The notes beneath the pieces are model-generated. The model was not told the origin of the DNA and searched no databases. It saw only the letters and a program-made list of their open reading frames with translations. Both the position numbers and the translations under genes were made by a program. A DNA stretch of 64,000 nucleotides from Pseudomonas grandcourensis. Lineage in GTDB: Bacteria; Pseudomonadota; Gammaproteobacteria; Pseudomonadales; Pseudomonadaceae. Shown here piece by piece: positions 1 through 8,347 of this stretch. The stretch is from the NCBI RefSeq assembly GCF_039909015.1, contig NZ_CP150919.1, positions 3,944,501 through 4,008,500 on the forward strand, given 5' to 3'. The first letter of the stretch is position 1; the number at the start of each line of letters is the position of its first letter.

Positions 1-689
1 GCAGCGAGGCTCAACCCGAGCCGATGTGTGAACCGCCGACTTACTCCGTCCACAGCAGCGGCAAATACCTGTTCGACGGCAACGTGTACCACTACGACGC
101 GCCTTATCAATTAATCCACGACAACCTCATGGACTTGAGTCATTTGGGGTATGTCCACCTGCGCACCATCGGTGGCAACGCCAGCATCCATATGAATGCG
201 CGGATGAATGTGGAAAGTGAAGACAACGTCGTACGGGTCGTGCGCCATATGCCGGACTCTGTTCCACCACCGACCTACACCGCCGCCTACCCTTTCAAAG
301 GCAACGTGGACCGTTGGCAGGAAATCGAATTTCACGTCAGTCATCTGCGGATCTGGACCGGTGCAGTGGATGCCGGTACCGATCCACTGGATAACCCTGA
401 TCGCGGTGGCTTCCACATGCGCGGGTTCCACGGCGTAACGCCAGAAACCGACACCACCAGTCACTACTTCTGGACCATTGCCACCAACCCGGCGAGTGAT
501 CCAGAAACCATCAAGGCCAAGGTCGTTGAGCAAACCATCCTGACCTTCGATGAAGACAAGGAAGTGATCGAGGCCCAGTACCAGAACATGTGCCGGTTCG
601 GTACGCGTCCGATGATCGACATCCACGTCGATGTCGGGGCCAATCGCGCCCGCCGAATCATCGAGCAGCTTCGCCAATCCAGCTCTTGA
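1..689 (+). CDS. Rieske non-haem iron oxygenase, VanA-like (3' part only)
   Basis: The reading frame is open from the window edge (first full codon at base 3), so the 5' part with the Rieske 2Fe-2S domain lies outside. What is visible is the catalytic C-terminal domain: the segment DNLMDLSHLGYVH has the spacing of the mononuclear-iron site (Asp and two His) of vanillate O-demethylase oxygenases, and TSHYFWTIATN is typical of the family. Such enzymes remove a methyl group from methoxylated aromatics with oxygen and electrons from a reductase, releasing formaldehyde. fdhA follows 97 bases later and an aromatic-acid transporter and porin lie beyond, which fits O-demethylation. No reductase (VanB) gene is visible on this side. 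The exact substrate cannot be told. Confidence 0.85.
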   Translation, partial: SEAQPEPMCEPPTYSVHSSGKYLFDGNVYHYDAPYQLIHDNLMDLSHLGYVHLRTIGGNASIHMNARMNVESEDNVVRVVRHMPDSVPPPTYTAAYPFKGNVDRWQEIEFHVSHLRIWTGAVDAGTDPLDNPDRGGFHMRGFHGVTPETDTTSHYFWTIATNPASDPETIKAKVVEQTILTFDEDKEVIEAQYQNMCRFGTRPMIDIHVDVGANRARRIIEQLRQSSS

Positions 690-758
690 GTCCTTCAGAC
701 CAAACACAAGGCTCCAGGACATTTGCTGCCCCGAAGGCAGCATTTTGCAGCGCTACAT

Positions 759-766
759 AACAACAA
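759..766 (+). promoter_or_regulatory. Hfq/Crc-type A-rich motif (AACAACAA) ahead of fdhA
   Basis: The bases fit the AAnAAnAA pattern bound by Hfq with Crc in Pseudomonas carbon catabolite repression. They lie 20 bases before the fdhA start, just upstream of its ribosome site. Similar motifs precede several catabolic genes in this window. Function is inferred. Confidence 0.4.
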
Positions 767-785
767 CTTCCTCGAGGGAAAAAGC

Positions 786-1985
786 ATGTCTGGCAATCGT
801 GGTGTGGTGTATCTCGGCTCTGGCAAGGTCGAAGTACAAAAAATCGACTATCCAAAAATGCAGGACCCGCGCGGTCGAAAGATCGAGCACGGGGTCATTC
901 TCAAGGTGATTTCCACCAACATCTGCGGCTCCGACCAGCACATGGTGCGTGGCCGTACCACGGCGCAAACCGGCCTGGTGCTGGGCCACGAAATCACCGG
1001 CGAAGTGATCGAAAAAGGCAGTGACGTCGAGCACCTGAAAATCGGCGACCTGGTATCCGTGCCGTTCAACGTGGCCTGCGGACGCTGCCGCTCCTGCAAG
1101 GAAATGCACACCGGCGTCTGCCTGACCGTCAACCCGGCCCGTGCCGGCGGTGCTTACGGTTACGTCGACATGGGCGACTGGACCGGCGGCCAGGCCGAAT
1201 ACGTGCTGGTGCCATACGCCGACTTCAACCTGCTGAAACTCCCGGACCGCGACCGGGCCATGGAGAAAATCCGCGACCTGACCTGCCTCTCCGACATCCT
1301 GCCGACCGGTTATCACGGCGCAGTGACGGCTGGCGTTGGCCCGGGCAGCACCGTGTACATCGCCGGTGCCGGACCGGTCGGTCTGGCGGCGGCTGCATCC
1401 GCTCGCCTTCTGGGTGCGGCGGTGGTGATCATCGGCGACGTCAACACCGTGCGCCTGGCCCACGCCAAGGCCCAGGGTTTTGAAATCGTCGACCTGTCGA
1501 AAGACGCGCCGCTGCACGAACAAATCGCCGCGCTGCTCGGCGAACCGGAGGTGGATTGTGCGGTGGACTGCGTCGGTTTCGAAGCCCGCGGCCACGGTCA
1601 TGACGGCGTCAAACACGAAGCCCCGGCCACCGTCCTCAACTCGCTGATGGGCGTGGTGCGTGTGGCCGGCAAGATCGGCATCCCCGGCCTCTACGTCACT
1701 GAAGATCCAGGCGCTGTCGATGCCGCCGCAAAAATGGGCAGCCTGAGCATCCGCTTCGGCCTCGGCTGGGCCAAATCCCACAGTTTCCACACTGGCCAGA
1801 CGCCGGTGATGAAGTACAACCGGCAGTTGATGCAGGCAATCATGTGGGACCGCATCAATATTGCTGAAGTGGTAGGTGTGCAAGTCATCAGCCTGGATCA
1901 GGCGCCGGAAGGTTACGGCGAGTTCGATGCGGGCGTGCCGAAGAAGTTTGTGATTGATCCGCACAAATCCTTCAGTGCGGCCTGA
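786..1985 (+). CDS. fdhA: Glutathione-independent formaldehyde dehydrogenase (NAD+)
   Basis: This 399-aa zinc alcohol-dehydrogenase-family protein oxidises formaldehyde to formate with NAD+ and no glutathione. The catalytic-zinc segment STNICGSDQHM (Cys47), the GHEITGEV segment with the next ligand, the structural-zinc cluster CGRCRSCKEMHTGVC, and the nucleotide-binding GAGPVG are all visible, and the length matches the P. putida enzyme. The ATG at 786 is chosen because GAGGGA lies 8 bases upstream; longer frames have no ribosome site. Position directly after a Rieske O-demethylase gene suggests it removes the formaldehyde made there. A long reverse-strand open frame over it is a shadow of GC-rich codon use. 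Confidence 0.95.
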   Translation: MSGNRGVVYLGSGKVEVQKIDYPKMQDPRGRKIEHGVILKVISTNICGSDQHMVRGRTTAQTGLVLGHEITGEVIEKGSDVEHLKIGDLVSVPFNVACGRCRSCKEMHTGVCLTVNPARAGGAYGYVDMGDWTGGQAEYVLVPYADFNLLKLPDRDRAMEKIRDLTCLSDILPTGYHGAVTAGVGPGSTVYIAGAGPVGLAAAASARLLGAAVVIIGDVNTVRLAHAKAQGFEIVDLSKDAPLHEQIAALLGEPEVDCAVDCVGFEARGHGHDGVKHEAPATVLNSLMGVVRVAGKIGIPGLYVTEDPGAVDAAAKMGSLSIRFGLGWAKSHSFHTGQTPVMKYNRQLMQAIMWDRINIAEVVGVQVISLDQAPEGYGEFDAGVPKKFVIDPHKSFSAA

Positions 1986-2090
1986 GCCTGAGTTCACGGT
2001 CGTCCAGCGCTTCTCGCGCCTGAGCACCGTACCGCCCCGGAGTCGAGCCGCCGGCTCCCAGGCACCTTGCATGCTCCACTGACCAACAAA

Positions 2091-2098
2091 AACAAGAA
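2091..2098 (+). promoter_or_regulatory. Hfq/Crc-type A-rich motif (AACAAGAA)
   Basis: An exact AAnAAnAA match overlaps the ribosome site of the short leader ORF at 2108, in front of the aromatic-acid transporter. In Pseudomonas such sites let Hfq/Crc block translation when preferred carbon sources are present. Inferred from sequence only. Confidence 0.45.
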
Positions 2099-2107
2099 GG
2101 TATCGAC

Positions 2108-2194
2108 ATGTACACACTGCAACCTCTGCATAGCGAGGCGGCTTCGGCTGCCCGTCGTTCAAAGCATTTTTCTACCCACAGCTTCGGAGCCTGA
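2108..2194 (+). CDS. Short leader ORF (28 aa) upstream of the aromatic-acid transporter
   Basis: ATG at 2108 is preceded by a good ribosome site (AAGAAGG at 2094-2100), better than that of the next gene. The frame runs 28 codons (starting MYTLQPLHSEAASAARRSKH) and stops at 2194, four bases before the transporter ATG at 2199. This spacing suggests translational coupling or a regulatory leader peptide. No family is recognised, and a chance frame or the remnant of a longer gene is possible. Confidence 0.4.
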   Translation: MYTLQPLHSEAASAARRSKHFSTHSFGA

Positions 2195-2198
2195 CGCC

Positions 2199-3533
2199 AT
2201 GAGCCAGTCGATTGGGCAACAGCTGGACGAAAAACCCATGGTCAGCTTCCAGTGGGGCGTGGTTGCGCTCTGCTTTCTGATAAACATGCTGGATGGCTTC
2301 GATGTATTGGTGATGGCTTTCACCGCCGCGTCCATTTCCGCCGATTGGGGCCTGAGCGGCATTCACCTCGGCTACCTGCTCAGTGCAGGGCTTGTCGGAA
2401 TGGCGATCGGCTCGTTGTTCATTGCCCCTTGGGCCGATCGCTTCGGGCGACGTCCGCTCATTCTGCTGTGTGTAGGCATTGCCGGGCTCGGCATGCTGGC
2501 GTCATCGAAGGCGACATCCCCCGAGATGCTCGCGGTGCTGCGCCTGATAACCGGACTCGGCATCGGTGGCATCCTGGCCAGCAGCTACGTCATTGCCGGG
2601 GAGTACGCCAACAAGAAGTGGCGCAGTCTGGCCATTAGCCTGCAATCCACGGCCTACGCACTGGGCGCGACCATCGGCGGCCTCATCGCGGCGCAGATCA
2701 TTCCGTCCCTGGGTTGGCGTTCGGTGTTCTTTTACGGTGGCATAACGACGCTGCTGATCCTGCCGATCCTTGCATTCTGGTTGCCCGAGTCCCTGGCTTT
2801 CCTACTGTCTCGCCAACCCCGGCGCGCGCTGGAACGTATCAATGTTCTGCTGCAACGAGTCGCGATCACGTCCCTCGAGCGGTTGCCCGAGGCGTTGCGT
2901 GAACCCAGGAAACCGCTACGAGCCACCTTCGCCGAGCTCTTCTCGCCAGCGCTGCTGCGTTCAACCTTGCTGGTGTGGAGCGCCTTCTTTCTGGTGATGT
3001 TCGGTTTCTATTTCGTCATGAGCTGGACGCCGAGGCTGCTGGTTTCGGCCGGCCTGTCGAATACGCAAGGCATCACGGGCGGTGTGCTACTCAACGTCGG
3101 CGGCATTCTTGGCACCTCGCTGATCGGCTTGCTGGCGGCACGTTTTCGTCTGTCCCGAGTACTCATGGCCTACCTTCTGGTCAATGCGGTGCTGCTGGCC
3201 GTCTTCGTGCAATTCACTGCCAACCTGAACCTGGCCTTCGCCTTGGTGCTGATGATCGGAATTTTTGTCAACGGCTGCGTCGCCGGGCTCTATGCGCTTA
3301 CCCCGAGCATTTACAACGCCACCCAGCGCGTCACTGGCCTGGGTTGGGGCATCGGCATCGGTCGCGTCGGAGCGATTCTCTCGCCATTGGTGGCTGGCCG
3401 TTTGATTGATGCGCAGTGGCAGCCCGCCGACCTTTACCTGCTGTTTGCCCTGTCCTTCGTCCTTGCGGCTGGCGCCGTCTGGCTTTTGAAGCCGCAACGG
3501 CTGCTGCAGCTGAACACCGTCAGCAACGCCTGA
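2199..3533 (+). CDS. MFS aromatic acid:H+ symporter (AAHS family, PcaK/VanK-like)
   Basis: This 444-aa inner-membrane protein has about 12 hydrophobic segments. The motif NMLDGFDVLVMAF in the first helix is the DGFD signature of the AAHS family, and DRFGRRPL is the MFS loop 2-3 motif. Members import benzoate-type acids such as 4-hydroxybenzoate, protocatechuate and vanillate with protons. The ATG at 2199 follows a weak GGAG at 2184-2187 and may rely on coupling to the leader ORF ending at 2194. Its neighbours (Rieske oxygenase, fdhA, OprD porin) suggest a methoxylated aromatic acid as substrate. Confidence 0.88.
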   Translation: MSQSIGQQLDEKPMVSFQWGVVALCFLINMLDGFDVLVMAFTAASISADWGLSGIHLGYLLSAGLVGMAIGSLFIAPWADRFGRRPLILLCVGIAGLGMLASSKATSPEMLAVLRLITGLGIGGILASSYVIAGEYANKKWRSLAISLQSTAYALGATIGGLIAAQIIPSLGWRSVFFYGGITTLLILPILAFWLPESLAFLLSRQPRRALERINVLLQRVAITSLERLPEALREPRKPLRATFAELFSPALLRSTLLVWSAFFLVMFGFYFVMSWTPRLLVSAGLSNTQGITGGVLLNVGGILGTSLIGLLAARFRLSRVLMAYLLVNAVLLAVFVQFTANLNLAFALVLMIGIFVNGCVAGLYALTPSIYNATQRVTGLGWGIGIGRVGAILSPLVAGRLIDAQWQPADLYLLFALSFVLAAGAVWLLKPQRLLQLNTVSNA

Positions 3534-3546
3534 TTCGACCGTCCAT

Positions 3547-3554
3547 AACAATAA
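3547..3554 (+). promoter_or_regulatory. Hfq/Crc-type A-rich motif (AACAATAA)
   Basis: AAnAAnAA match 17 bases before the porin start and just upstream of its ribosome site (AGGA near 3559-3562). Probable carbon-catabolite-repression site, inferred from sequence. Confidence 0.4.
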
Positions 3555-3570
3555 AAGCAGGACCGATCAC

Positions 3571-4848
3571 ATGCAAAAAAACACTGAATGCCCTTGGCGC
3601 TACAGCCTGGGCATGGCGATAGCCTGCGCCTCTTCCACTGCCTACGCAGGGTTCGTGGATGAGAGCAGCGCGACCCTGACCACGCGCAATTACTACCTGG
3701 ACCGGGACTACAAAGGCGACAGCCCCTATTCGGCCGCTCGCGAGTGGGCCCAGGGATTCATCCTCAAGGCCAACTCCGGTTTTACCGACGGGACCGTCGG
3801 GTTCGGCCTGGACCTCACGGGGATGCTGGGACTCAAACTGGACTCGTCGCCCGATCGGACCGGCACACAACTCCTGCCTTTTGACCCGACGACCCGAGAG
3901 GCTGAGGACGAATACTCTGAACTGGGTGTGGCGCTGAAGGCGAAAATCTCAAAGACCCGGCTATCCGTTGGAACGCAGTTCCCTGCCCTGCCGGTCATCA
4001 CCGCGAGCCCTGCACGTTTGGTTCCGCAATCCTTTCGTGGTGCGTATGCGATTTCCGATGACATCGACAAACTCACGCTGCACACCGGCCGTATGGATCG
4101 AGTGAACCTGCGGGACTCCACTGACTATCAGCCAATCTCACTGGCGTCGCCCAATGGCCGCTTCAAAAGGGGCGCCAGCTCGGAGCGTTTTGACTTCATG
4201 GGCGGTGACTATCGCTGGTCTGACACGTTGACCCTTCGCTATTTTCACGCCGAGCTGAAGGACATATACACCCAGGACTTTGCGGGAGGCATCCACCAGC
4301 TTCCCCTCGGCCCAGGCAAACTCAAAACGGACGTGCGGATCTACAACAGTCGTGAGAACGGTCGCGCAGAAGCCGGCAAGGTCGACAACCTGAACGCCGG
4401 TGCCATGTTCAGCTACCAGATCGCGGCCCACACCTTGGGCATGGGCTACATGTACCAGACTGGCGACACAGCAATGGCCTACATTGCTGGCGGGGAGCCA
4501 ACGGTGCTCAGCGACGGCACCATGAGTGCGGACTTCGTCAACCCGAAGGAGCGGACCTGGGTGGCGCGTTATGACTACAACTTCGCCGCTGTTGGGCTAC
4601 CGGGCCTGACCGGTATGGCTCGCTATTTGAGAGGTAGCCACATTGACCTGCCCCAATTGGGGGGAACTGACCTGACAGAGTCGTCGAAGGACGTAGAGTT
4701 GGCCTACGTCATACAGTCAGGTCCGGCAAAAGGCCTCGCTCTGCGCCTGCGCCATGCCTTGTATCGCAATGAGCAAAGTACAGCCTCGACATTCAGAAGC
4801 GACAACGAAACCCGGATTAATGTCGACTACACCATTAAGCTCTGGTAA
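3571..4848 (+). CDS. OprD-family outer-membrane porin (aromatic acid uptake type)
   Basis: The 425-aa protein has a signal peptide ending near ASSTAYA, then the OprD opening GFVDESSATLTTRNYY, alternating beta-strand segments throughout and a C-terminal aromatic residue (IKLW) as needed for outer-membrane insertion. OprD/Opd porins form 18-strand, substrate-selective channels; the OpdK subgroup takes vanillate and similar acids. It is separated from the AAHS symporter by only 37 bases, so the two probably form one outer-plus-inner membrane uptake unit for the O-demethylation substrate. The exact OprD subgroup is not resolved. Confidence 0.9.
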   Translation: MQKNTECPWRYSLGMAIACASSTAYAGFVDESSATLTTRNYYLDRDYKGDSPYSAAREWAQGFILKANSGFTDGTVGFGLDLTGMLGLKLDSSPDRTGTQLLPFDPTTREAEDEYSELGVALKAKISKTRLSVGTQFPALPVITASPARLVPQSFRGAYAISDDIDKLTLHTGRMDRVNLRDSTDYQPISLASPNGRFKRGASSERFDFMGGDYRWSDTLTLRYFHAELKDIYTQDFAGGIHQLPLGPGKLKTDVRIYNSRENGRAEAGKVDNLNAGAMFSYQIAAHTLGMGYMYQTGDTAMAYIAGGEPTVLSDGTMSADFVNPKERTWVARYDYNFAAVGLPGLTGMARYLRGSHIDLPQLGGTDLTESSKDVELAYVIQSGPAKGLALRLRHALYRNEQSTASTFRSDNETRINVDYTIKLW

Positions 4849-5095
4849 TGGAAGGGATAAGTAACACTCGTCGTCAAGGCCGCCAGTTCATCAACAAGGA
4901 AACGAATTAGCTGGCGGGCCCTAAGGCGGGGACTTCTATTACATCGGTTAGCATCTAATGTGTGCTTTCGTCTCTAGTCGTTACGGCCGAAAAGTGTCTG
5001 CCCTCACGCATCCAATCGCATGCATGGGGGAAACCTGAAACCAACGCAGCTTTGCGCCGCCAGCTGTGCTGGCGACGGGCTGCAATCGGCCGATT
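4849..5095. other. Intergenic stretch before the insertion sequence
   Basis: No convincing gene is seen. A CCGCCAG/CTGGCGG inverted repeat (4880-4886 with 4911-4917) has a 24-base loop and no T-run, so it is a weak terminator candidate at best. An open frame from 5020 lacks family features and runs into the IS end. Confidence 0.4.
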
Positions 5096-5110
5096 CTGTT
5101 GAAAAAGTCG
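5096..5110 (+). repeat. Left terminal inverted repeat of the IS1182-like element
   Basis: Matches the opposite end at 6330-6344 in inverse orientation at 13 of 15 bases. The true tip could extend a few bases outward. Confidence 0.55.
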
Positions 5111-5250
5111 AATTTTCAGATCGCCTGAACTCAGGCACGACTACCACTGGAGAACCTACTCACGACATTGAGTGGTTTTTCGGCCATTCGTTGACCGTTG
5201 CTGCTCAGTTAGTGGGTTAGTTTGAGGTTTTTTGCTTAGTGCAGGCGCAC

Positions 5251-6272
5251 CTATCCTGTAACCGGTGGACCTTGAGAGGTAAATTTGCCCAGCCGGCGCA
5301 GGTTCTGCACCGCAGCGGCCAGCGTGAACTCATCGGTCGCACCACTCATGCCACGTAGTCGCAAGCGATCCAGTTTCAGGATGCGCTTGAGATGGGCAAA
5401 CAACATTTCGACCTTTTTACGTTCGTGGCGAGAGCGCTGATGCGCCGGCGTCGCGGCGATTCGCCGAGCCACATCACGAGCGGTTTCATGGACGCTACGA
5501 GCGATCTTGCGGAACGCAGTGTTCGGGCAGCACTTGGCTTTCATCGGACACGAGCCGGTGTGGGTTCCACATCCACAATGACGCCGTGCTCGGTATCGAT
5601 CAGATAATTCGTGGAATAAGCGTAGAACGCGGGGCCACCTGGAGCTGCGGTCCAGCGGGCTTGAGGATCAGTCAGTGACAAACGCTTCGGCAGCGTTTCG
5701 GCCAGAGCCTCTTCATCGAGTGCCTCAAAGTATTCACGTACAGCGCGGCTGCTCAGCGAAGGATCGCTCCAGTTAACCTGTTCGTTACCCGGTACGCCGC
5801 GCTGCCGACTGGCATCCGCCTTGATGATGCTGGCGTCCACGGCGAAGCCTTCCCCCTTGACCAGACCAGCGTCCATGCAGCGGCGCAGCACCTCATTAAA
5901 CAACCAACGAAACAGATCGCTGTCCCGGAAACGGCTGTGTCGATTCTTGGAAAAGGTTGAGTGGTTGGGGACTTCATCTTCAAGACTCAACCGGCAGAAC
6001 CAGCGATACGCCAGGTTCAAATGGGCCTCTTCGCACAACCGCCGCTCGGAGCGAATGCCGTAGCAATAGCCCACGATCAGCATGCGGATCATCAGTTCGG
6101 GATCAATCGACGGACGCCCAATCGGGCTATAGAAGTCGGCGAGGTAATGGCGCAGGTCGCTCAGATCGAGACACTGATCAATGCTGCGCAGAAGGTGATT
6201 GTCTGGGATGTGATCTTCAAGGTTGAACGAGTAAAACAAGCGCTCCTGCCCACTCGATAACTGTCCCATCAT
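5251..6272 (-). pseudogene. IS1182-like transposase, internal deletion and frame change
   Basis: The N-terminal part (start MMGQLSSGQERLFYSFN at 6272) ends at 5541 with VDVEPTPARVR and a stop. The C-terminal part (MKAKCCPNTAFRKIARSVHE to the stop at 5251) continues in another frame, overlapping by ATGA. The first part has the first DDE Asp region (GFAVDASIIKADASR) and the last part has the conserved ERKKVEMLFAHLKR with the catalytic Glu. Family members are about 450 aa, so roughly 100 residues between the halves, expected to include the second catalytic Asp, are missing. This looks like a deletion and not a programmed frameshift. Confidence 0.8.
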
Positions 6273-6329
6273 GCTGTGTGATCCCCCGCCGGCCAATGCT
6301 GAGATTTTGCCGAAGGTCAGACAGGGGAG

Positions 6330-6344
6330 CTACTCTTTCAACAG
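6330..6344 (-). repeat. Right terminal inverted repeat of the IS1182-like element
   Basis: Inverse of the left repeat at 5096-5110 with two mismatches. It lies about 58 bases upstream of the transposase start. Confidence 0.55.
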
Positions 6345-6496
6345 CATTGGTTGGTTTCAGCCGGTCGCGACGGGTAGCAATAGGCTGTGGATTCAACCGG
6401 TCGATGAAATACGTGGGTGATTCCAATTTCAAATAAACACCGGGAAATACTCGGTTTGATCTAGGCTTGAATGAAATCACGCGGGAGAAAAACACC

Positions 6497-6982
6497 ATGT
6501 CCCTCGCCCCGGGAAATCTATTGGCCCTTACTTTGGGTGTCTTCTTTTGCACCGCCGTGTGCGGACAAGGGGTAGCAGACACCGATTCCCCACCGGCAAT
6601 ACTTCCGTTGGAGTCCGAGACAGCACCAAAACTCATTGCCTACCCGCCGCTTGCCGAGCCACTCGCCCGCGGTGTTGTCATTATCCAGTATCAAGCAGAA
6701 CACGCCCGGATCATGCCGGTATTTGGCAAAGCGGCTGCTGATGTATCACCACGTCTCGGTCACCTCCACGTGACCGTCGACGACTGGAAAGGTACATGGG
6801 CGCACACCAGCGAAGACCCGATTATCCTGGTTGGACTGACGCCCGGCACACACAAGGTTCTTCTTGAAGTGGCCGACCCGACTCACAAAATCCTCACCAG
6901 TACGACAGTGAGTTTTATAGTTCCGCAGAAGAAACCAGCGGAGGCTCCCCACATTGACGATGCTCACGCAGTAAAACCATAA
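6497..6982 (+). CDS. Small secreted protein, DUF6130-like
   Basis: The 161-aa product starts with a signal peptide (hydrophobic LLALTLGVFFCTAVCG, cleavage near Ala/Asp 28). The mature part has GHLHVTVDDWKGTW and GLTPGTHKVLLEVADPTHK, a pattern seen in DUF6130 and other small periplasmic proteins with a beta-sandwich outlook. The ATG at 6497 is chosen because CGGGAG lies about 10 bases upstream and the signal peptide then begins correctly; an ATG at 6467 would add ten polar residues. Function is unknown. It stands alone next to the IS. Confidence 0.7.
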   Translation: MSLAPGNLLALTLGVFFCTAVCGQGVADTDSPPAILPLESETAPKLIAYPPLAEPLARGVVIIQYQAEHARIMPVFGKAAADVSPRLGHLHVTVDDWKGTWAHTSEDPIILVGLTPGTHKVLLEVADPTHKILTSTTVSFIVPQKKPAEAPHIDDAHAVKP

Positions 6983-7260
6983 ATGTTGAGTGATTTCGAA
7001 AACACAGCTGACTGACTACTCAGCCAGTTGCGGACATTCGGTATTTCACGAAGTTAAGGGCAGCTCAATCCTCAGTGCAAGACACGTGAAGTTGACGCTT
7101 TTAATCACTGGTTTTCAGCAGGACTGCGCCACATCAGCACGGCCAGAATAACTGCAGCGATGATGCTGATTACCTTTTGCCTCCCGGAACAATCCAGGTG
7201 CCCGAGTTAATCGAACATCAAGCCGTTTAAATCGACCGGACTCCGAATCTCGAACTGTGA
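6983..7260. other. Gene-poor stretch with a possible hydrophobic micro-ORF
   Basis: No full gene is seen. On the minus strand, around 7110-7190, a frame reads VISIIAAVILAVLMWRSPAENQ then stop, shortly after a GGGAGG ribosome-like site, but no standard start codon sits at the right distance. It could be a very small membrane peptide or a remnant. Confidence 0.3.
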
Positions 7261-7434
7261 TCAGGGGCACTTTACCACCGCTGAAATGAACTGCCCTGCC
7301 CTGCCACGAATTAACTCAATGTCGGCTCCACGGTAGCCATAGGAATCGACAAAAATGAGCAGAATCAACGCGAACACCCCGAGGGCGCCGAAGGTCAACC
7401 TGATCTGCTCAAATTCTCCTTTCGGCCATTGCAT
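7261..7434 (-). CDS. Small single-span membrane protein (57 aa)
   Basis: ATG at 7434 is preceded on the minus strand by TGAGGAA at 8-9 bases, a good ribosome site. The product begins MQWPKGEFEQIRLTFGALG, has one hydrophobic span (about residues 17-30) and a polar tail. Codon use is Pseudomonas-like. No family is recognised. It lies downstream of, and on the same strand as, the broken membrane-protein gene at 7578-8117, so the two may have been co-transcribed. Confidence 0.5.
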   Translation of the reverse strand: MQWPKGEFEQIRLTFGALGVFALILLIFVDSYGYRGADIELIRGRAGQFISAVVKCP

Positions 7435-7577
7435 TTCAATTCCTCATTTTTCCCGCAGCGAGCCTGGAACCATCACTGTTCAGGTTAACGTGAAAAACAG
7501 ATCTGCCCTCGCGCCCTCACTCAAAAATCCAATTATTAATTTCGTGCCACTCAACCCACTTATCTTTAACCGTTTCT

Positions 7578-8117
7578 TCAACTAGAAAACACATATTGCC
7601 CCTTGACTTTTCTCGGTGAAAAAAAAGCCAAATCCGGAAACAACTTCTGGCGAACGTAGAATATATAAGCAAACATTCCGAGAGCGATGGCCGAGCCGAC
7701 AAACATTATAATGGACCCTGAAGTCAACCCGTCCACGTGCCTCGCTACCGAGCCCATGGATAGAACAATGTATGCATTTTAAGCGCCTGCCAGATGATTG
7801 TAGAACCCCCAGGCAAACAAGAGCGGGATAAGTGCGCTCAAACCGCCAACTACCCATCTGGCGTTAGGCCCAATAGTCGAACCTGCAATAAATCCGATGA
7901 GAAGAGCGAGTGCAGCCTGGATAAACATGATTGTAATAACGGCATTAACCTTGCGGTCATGTATATCGCAGAGATAGGGATCAGCAGTTGAAGCGATCAA
8001 TCTGGCAAGCGGACGGTCCCTGACCCCTTGGCCTGAGAGCCGAGTGAATACTTCCGATTTAGGTACTCCGGACGAGATCAGGTCTTTTGCTTTGGCTTTA
8101 GCTTCTTTTTTGTTCAT
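7578..8117 (-). pseudogene. Inner-membrane protein gene interrupted by an in-frame stop
   Basis: From ATG 8117 the frame encodes MNKKEAKAKAKDLISSGVPK, two hydrophobic spans, and reaches FYNHLAGA before TAA at 7779-7781. Beyond it the same frame stays open for 66 more codons with another membrane span (SIIMFVGSAIALGMFAYIFY) and a basic end (SPRKVKGQYVFSS) to a TGA at 7578. The uninterrupted reading resembles a complete three- or four-span protein of about 179 aa. A single change from TAC or TAT to TAA explains it. The shorter 112-aa product could still be made. Function unknown. Confidence 0.6.
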
Positions 8118-8118
8118 G

Positions 8119-8340
8119 TTAGTAACGACTCCGTGGCACAAGGGCCATTTGTGATGACGCCTGAAGCGAGGTGATCACGTTTTCACGAGCCTGCTGGACG
8201 GTGTTCCCCTCCAGCACGTACAGGTACCTGACCAAGCATAGCCACTAATTTGCCATCGTGATTCACGACGGCAGCCAAGGCCGTTTTTGCCCGTCTGGCC
8301 TTTGCGCTTTGGGGTGCTTGTGGCTGCTGGCGCCAATTGA
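8119..8340 (-). pseudogene. Decayed small gene upstream of the membrane-protein pseudogene
   Basis: On the minus strand, the segment LEGNTVQQARENVITSLQAS ends in TAA at 8119, one base before the next ATG. It has coding-like composition but no start: an in-frame TAG occurs at 8245-8247. A different frame just upstream reads AAVVNHDGKLVAMLG, suggesting a frameshifted and truncated gene. No family is recognised. Confidence 0.3.
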
Positions 8341-8347
8341 GAGTTGA

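Larger units (their letters stand above)
5096..6344 (-). mobile_element. IS1182-like insertion sequence, internally deleted
   Basis: The element is bounded by imperfect 15-base terminal inverted repeats: CTGTTGAAAAAGTCG at 5096-5110 and the inverse of CTGTTGAAAGAGTAG at 6330-6344, matching at 13 of 15 positions. It carries one transposase gene on the minus strand, broken by an internal deletion. Exact tips and target duplication could not be fixed. As the transposase is defective it should not move by itself. Confidence 0.7.

Noticed and set aside
753..2162. 469-aa minus-strand open frame opposite fdhA
   Set aside because: It lies across a gene with full zinc and NAD motifs; its His/Val/Asp-rich composition is a shadow of high-GC codons, and no family features are seen.
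4880..4917. CCGCCAG/CTGGCGG inverted repeat as terminator of the OprD gene
   Set aside because: Loop of 24 bases and no T-run follow, so it is not convincing as a terminator.
5020..5220. 66-aa plus-strand frame at the left IS end
   Set aside because: It spans the IS boundary, has no ribosome site and contains no family features.
5251..5544. Programmed frameshift producing a full IS transposase
   Set aside because: About 100 residues expected between the two halves are absent, so a slip alone would not restore the enzyme.
7355..7585. 76-aa plus-strand frame
   Set aside because: It overlaps a better supported minus-strand small gene and has no hydrophobic pattern or ribosome site.
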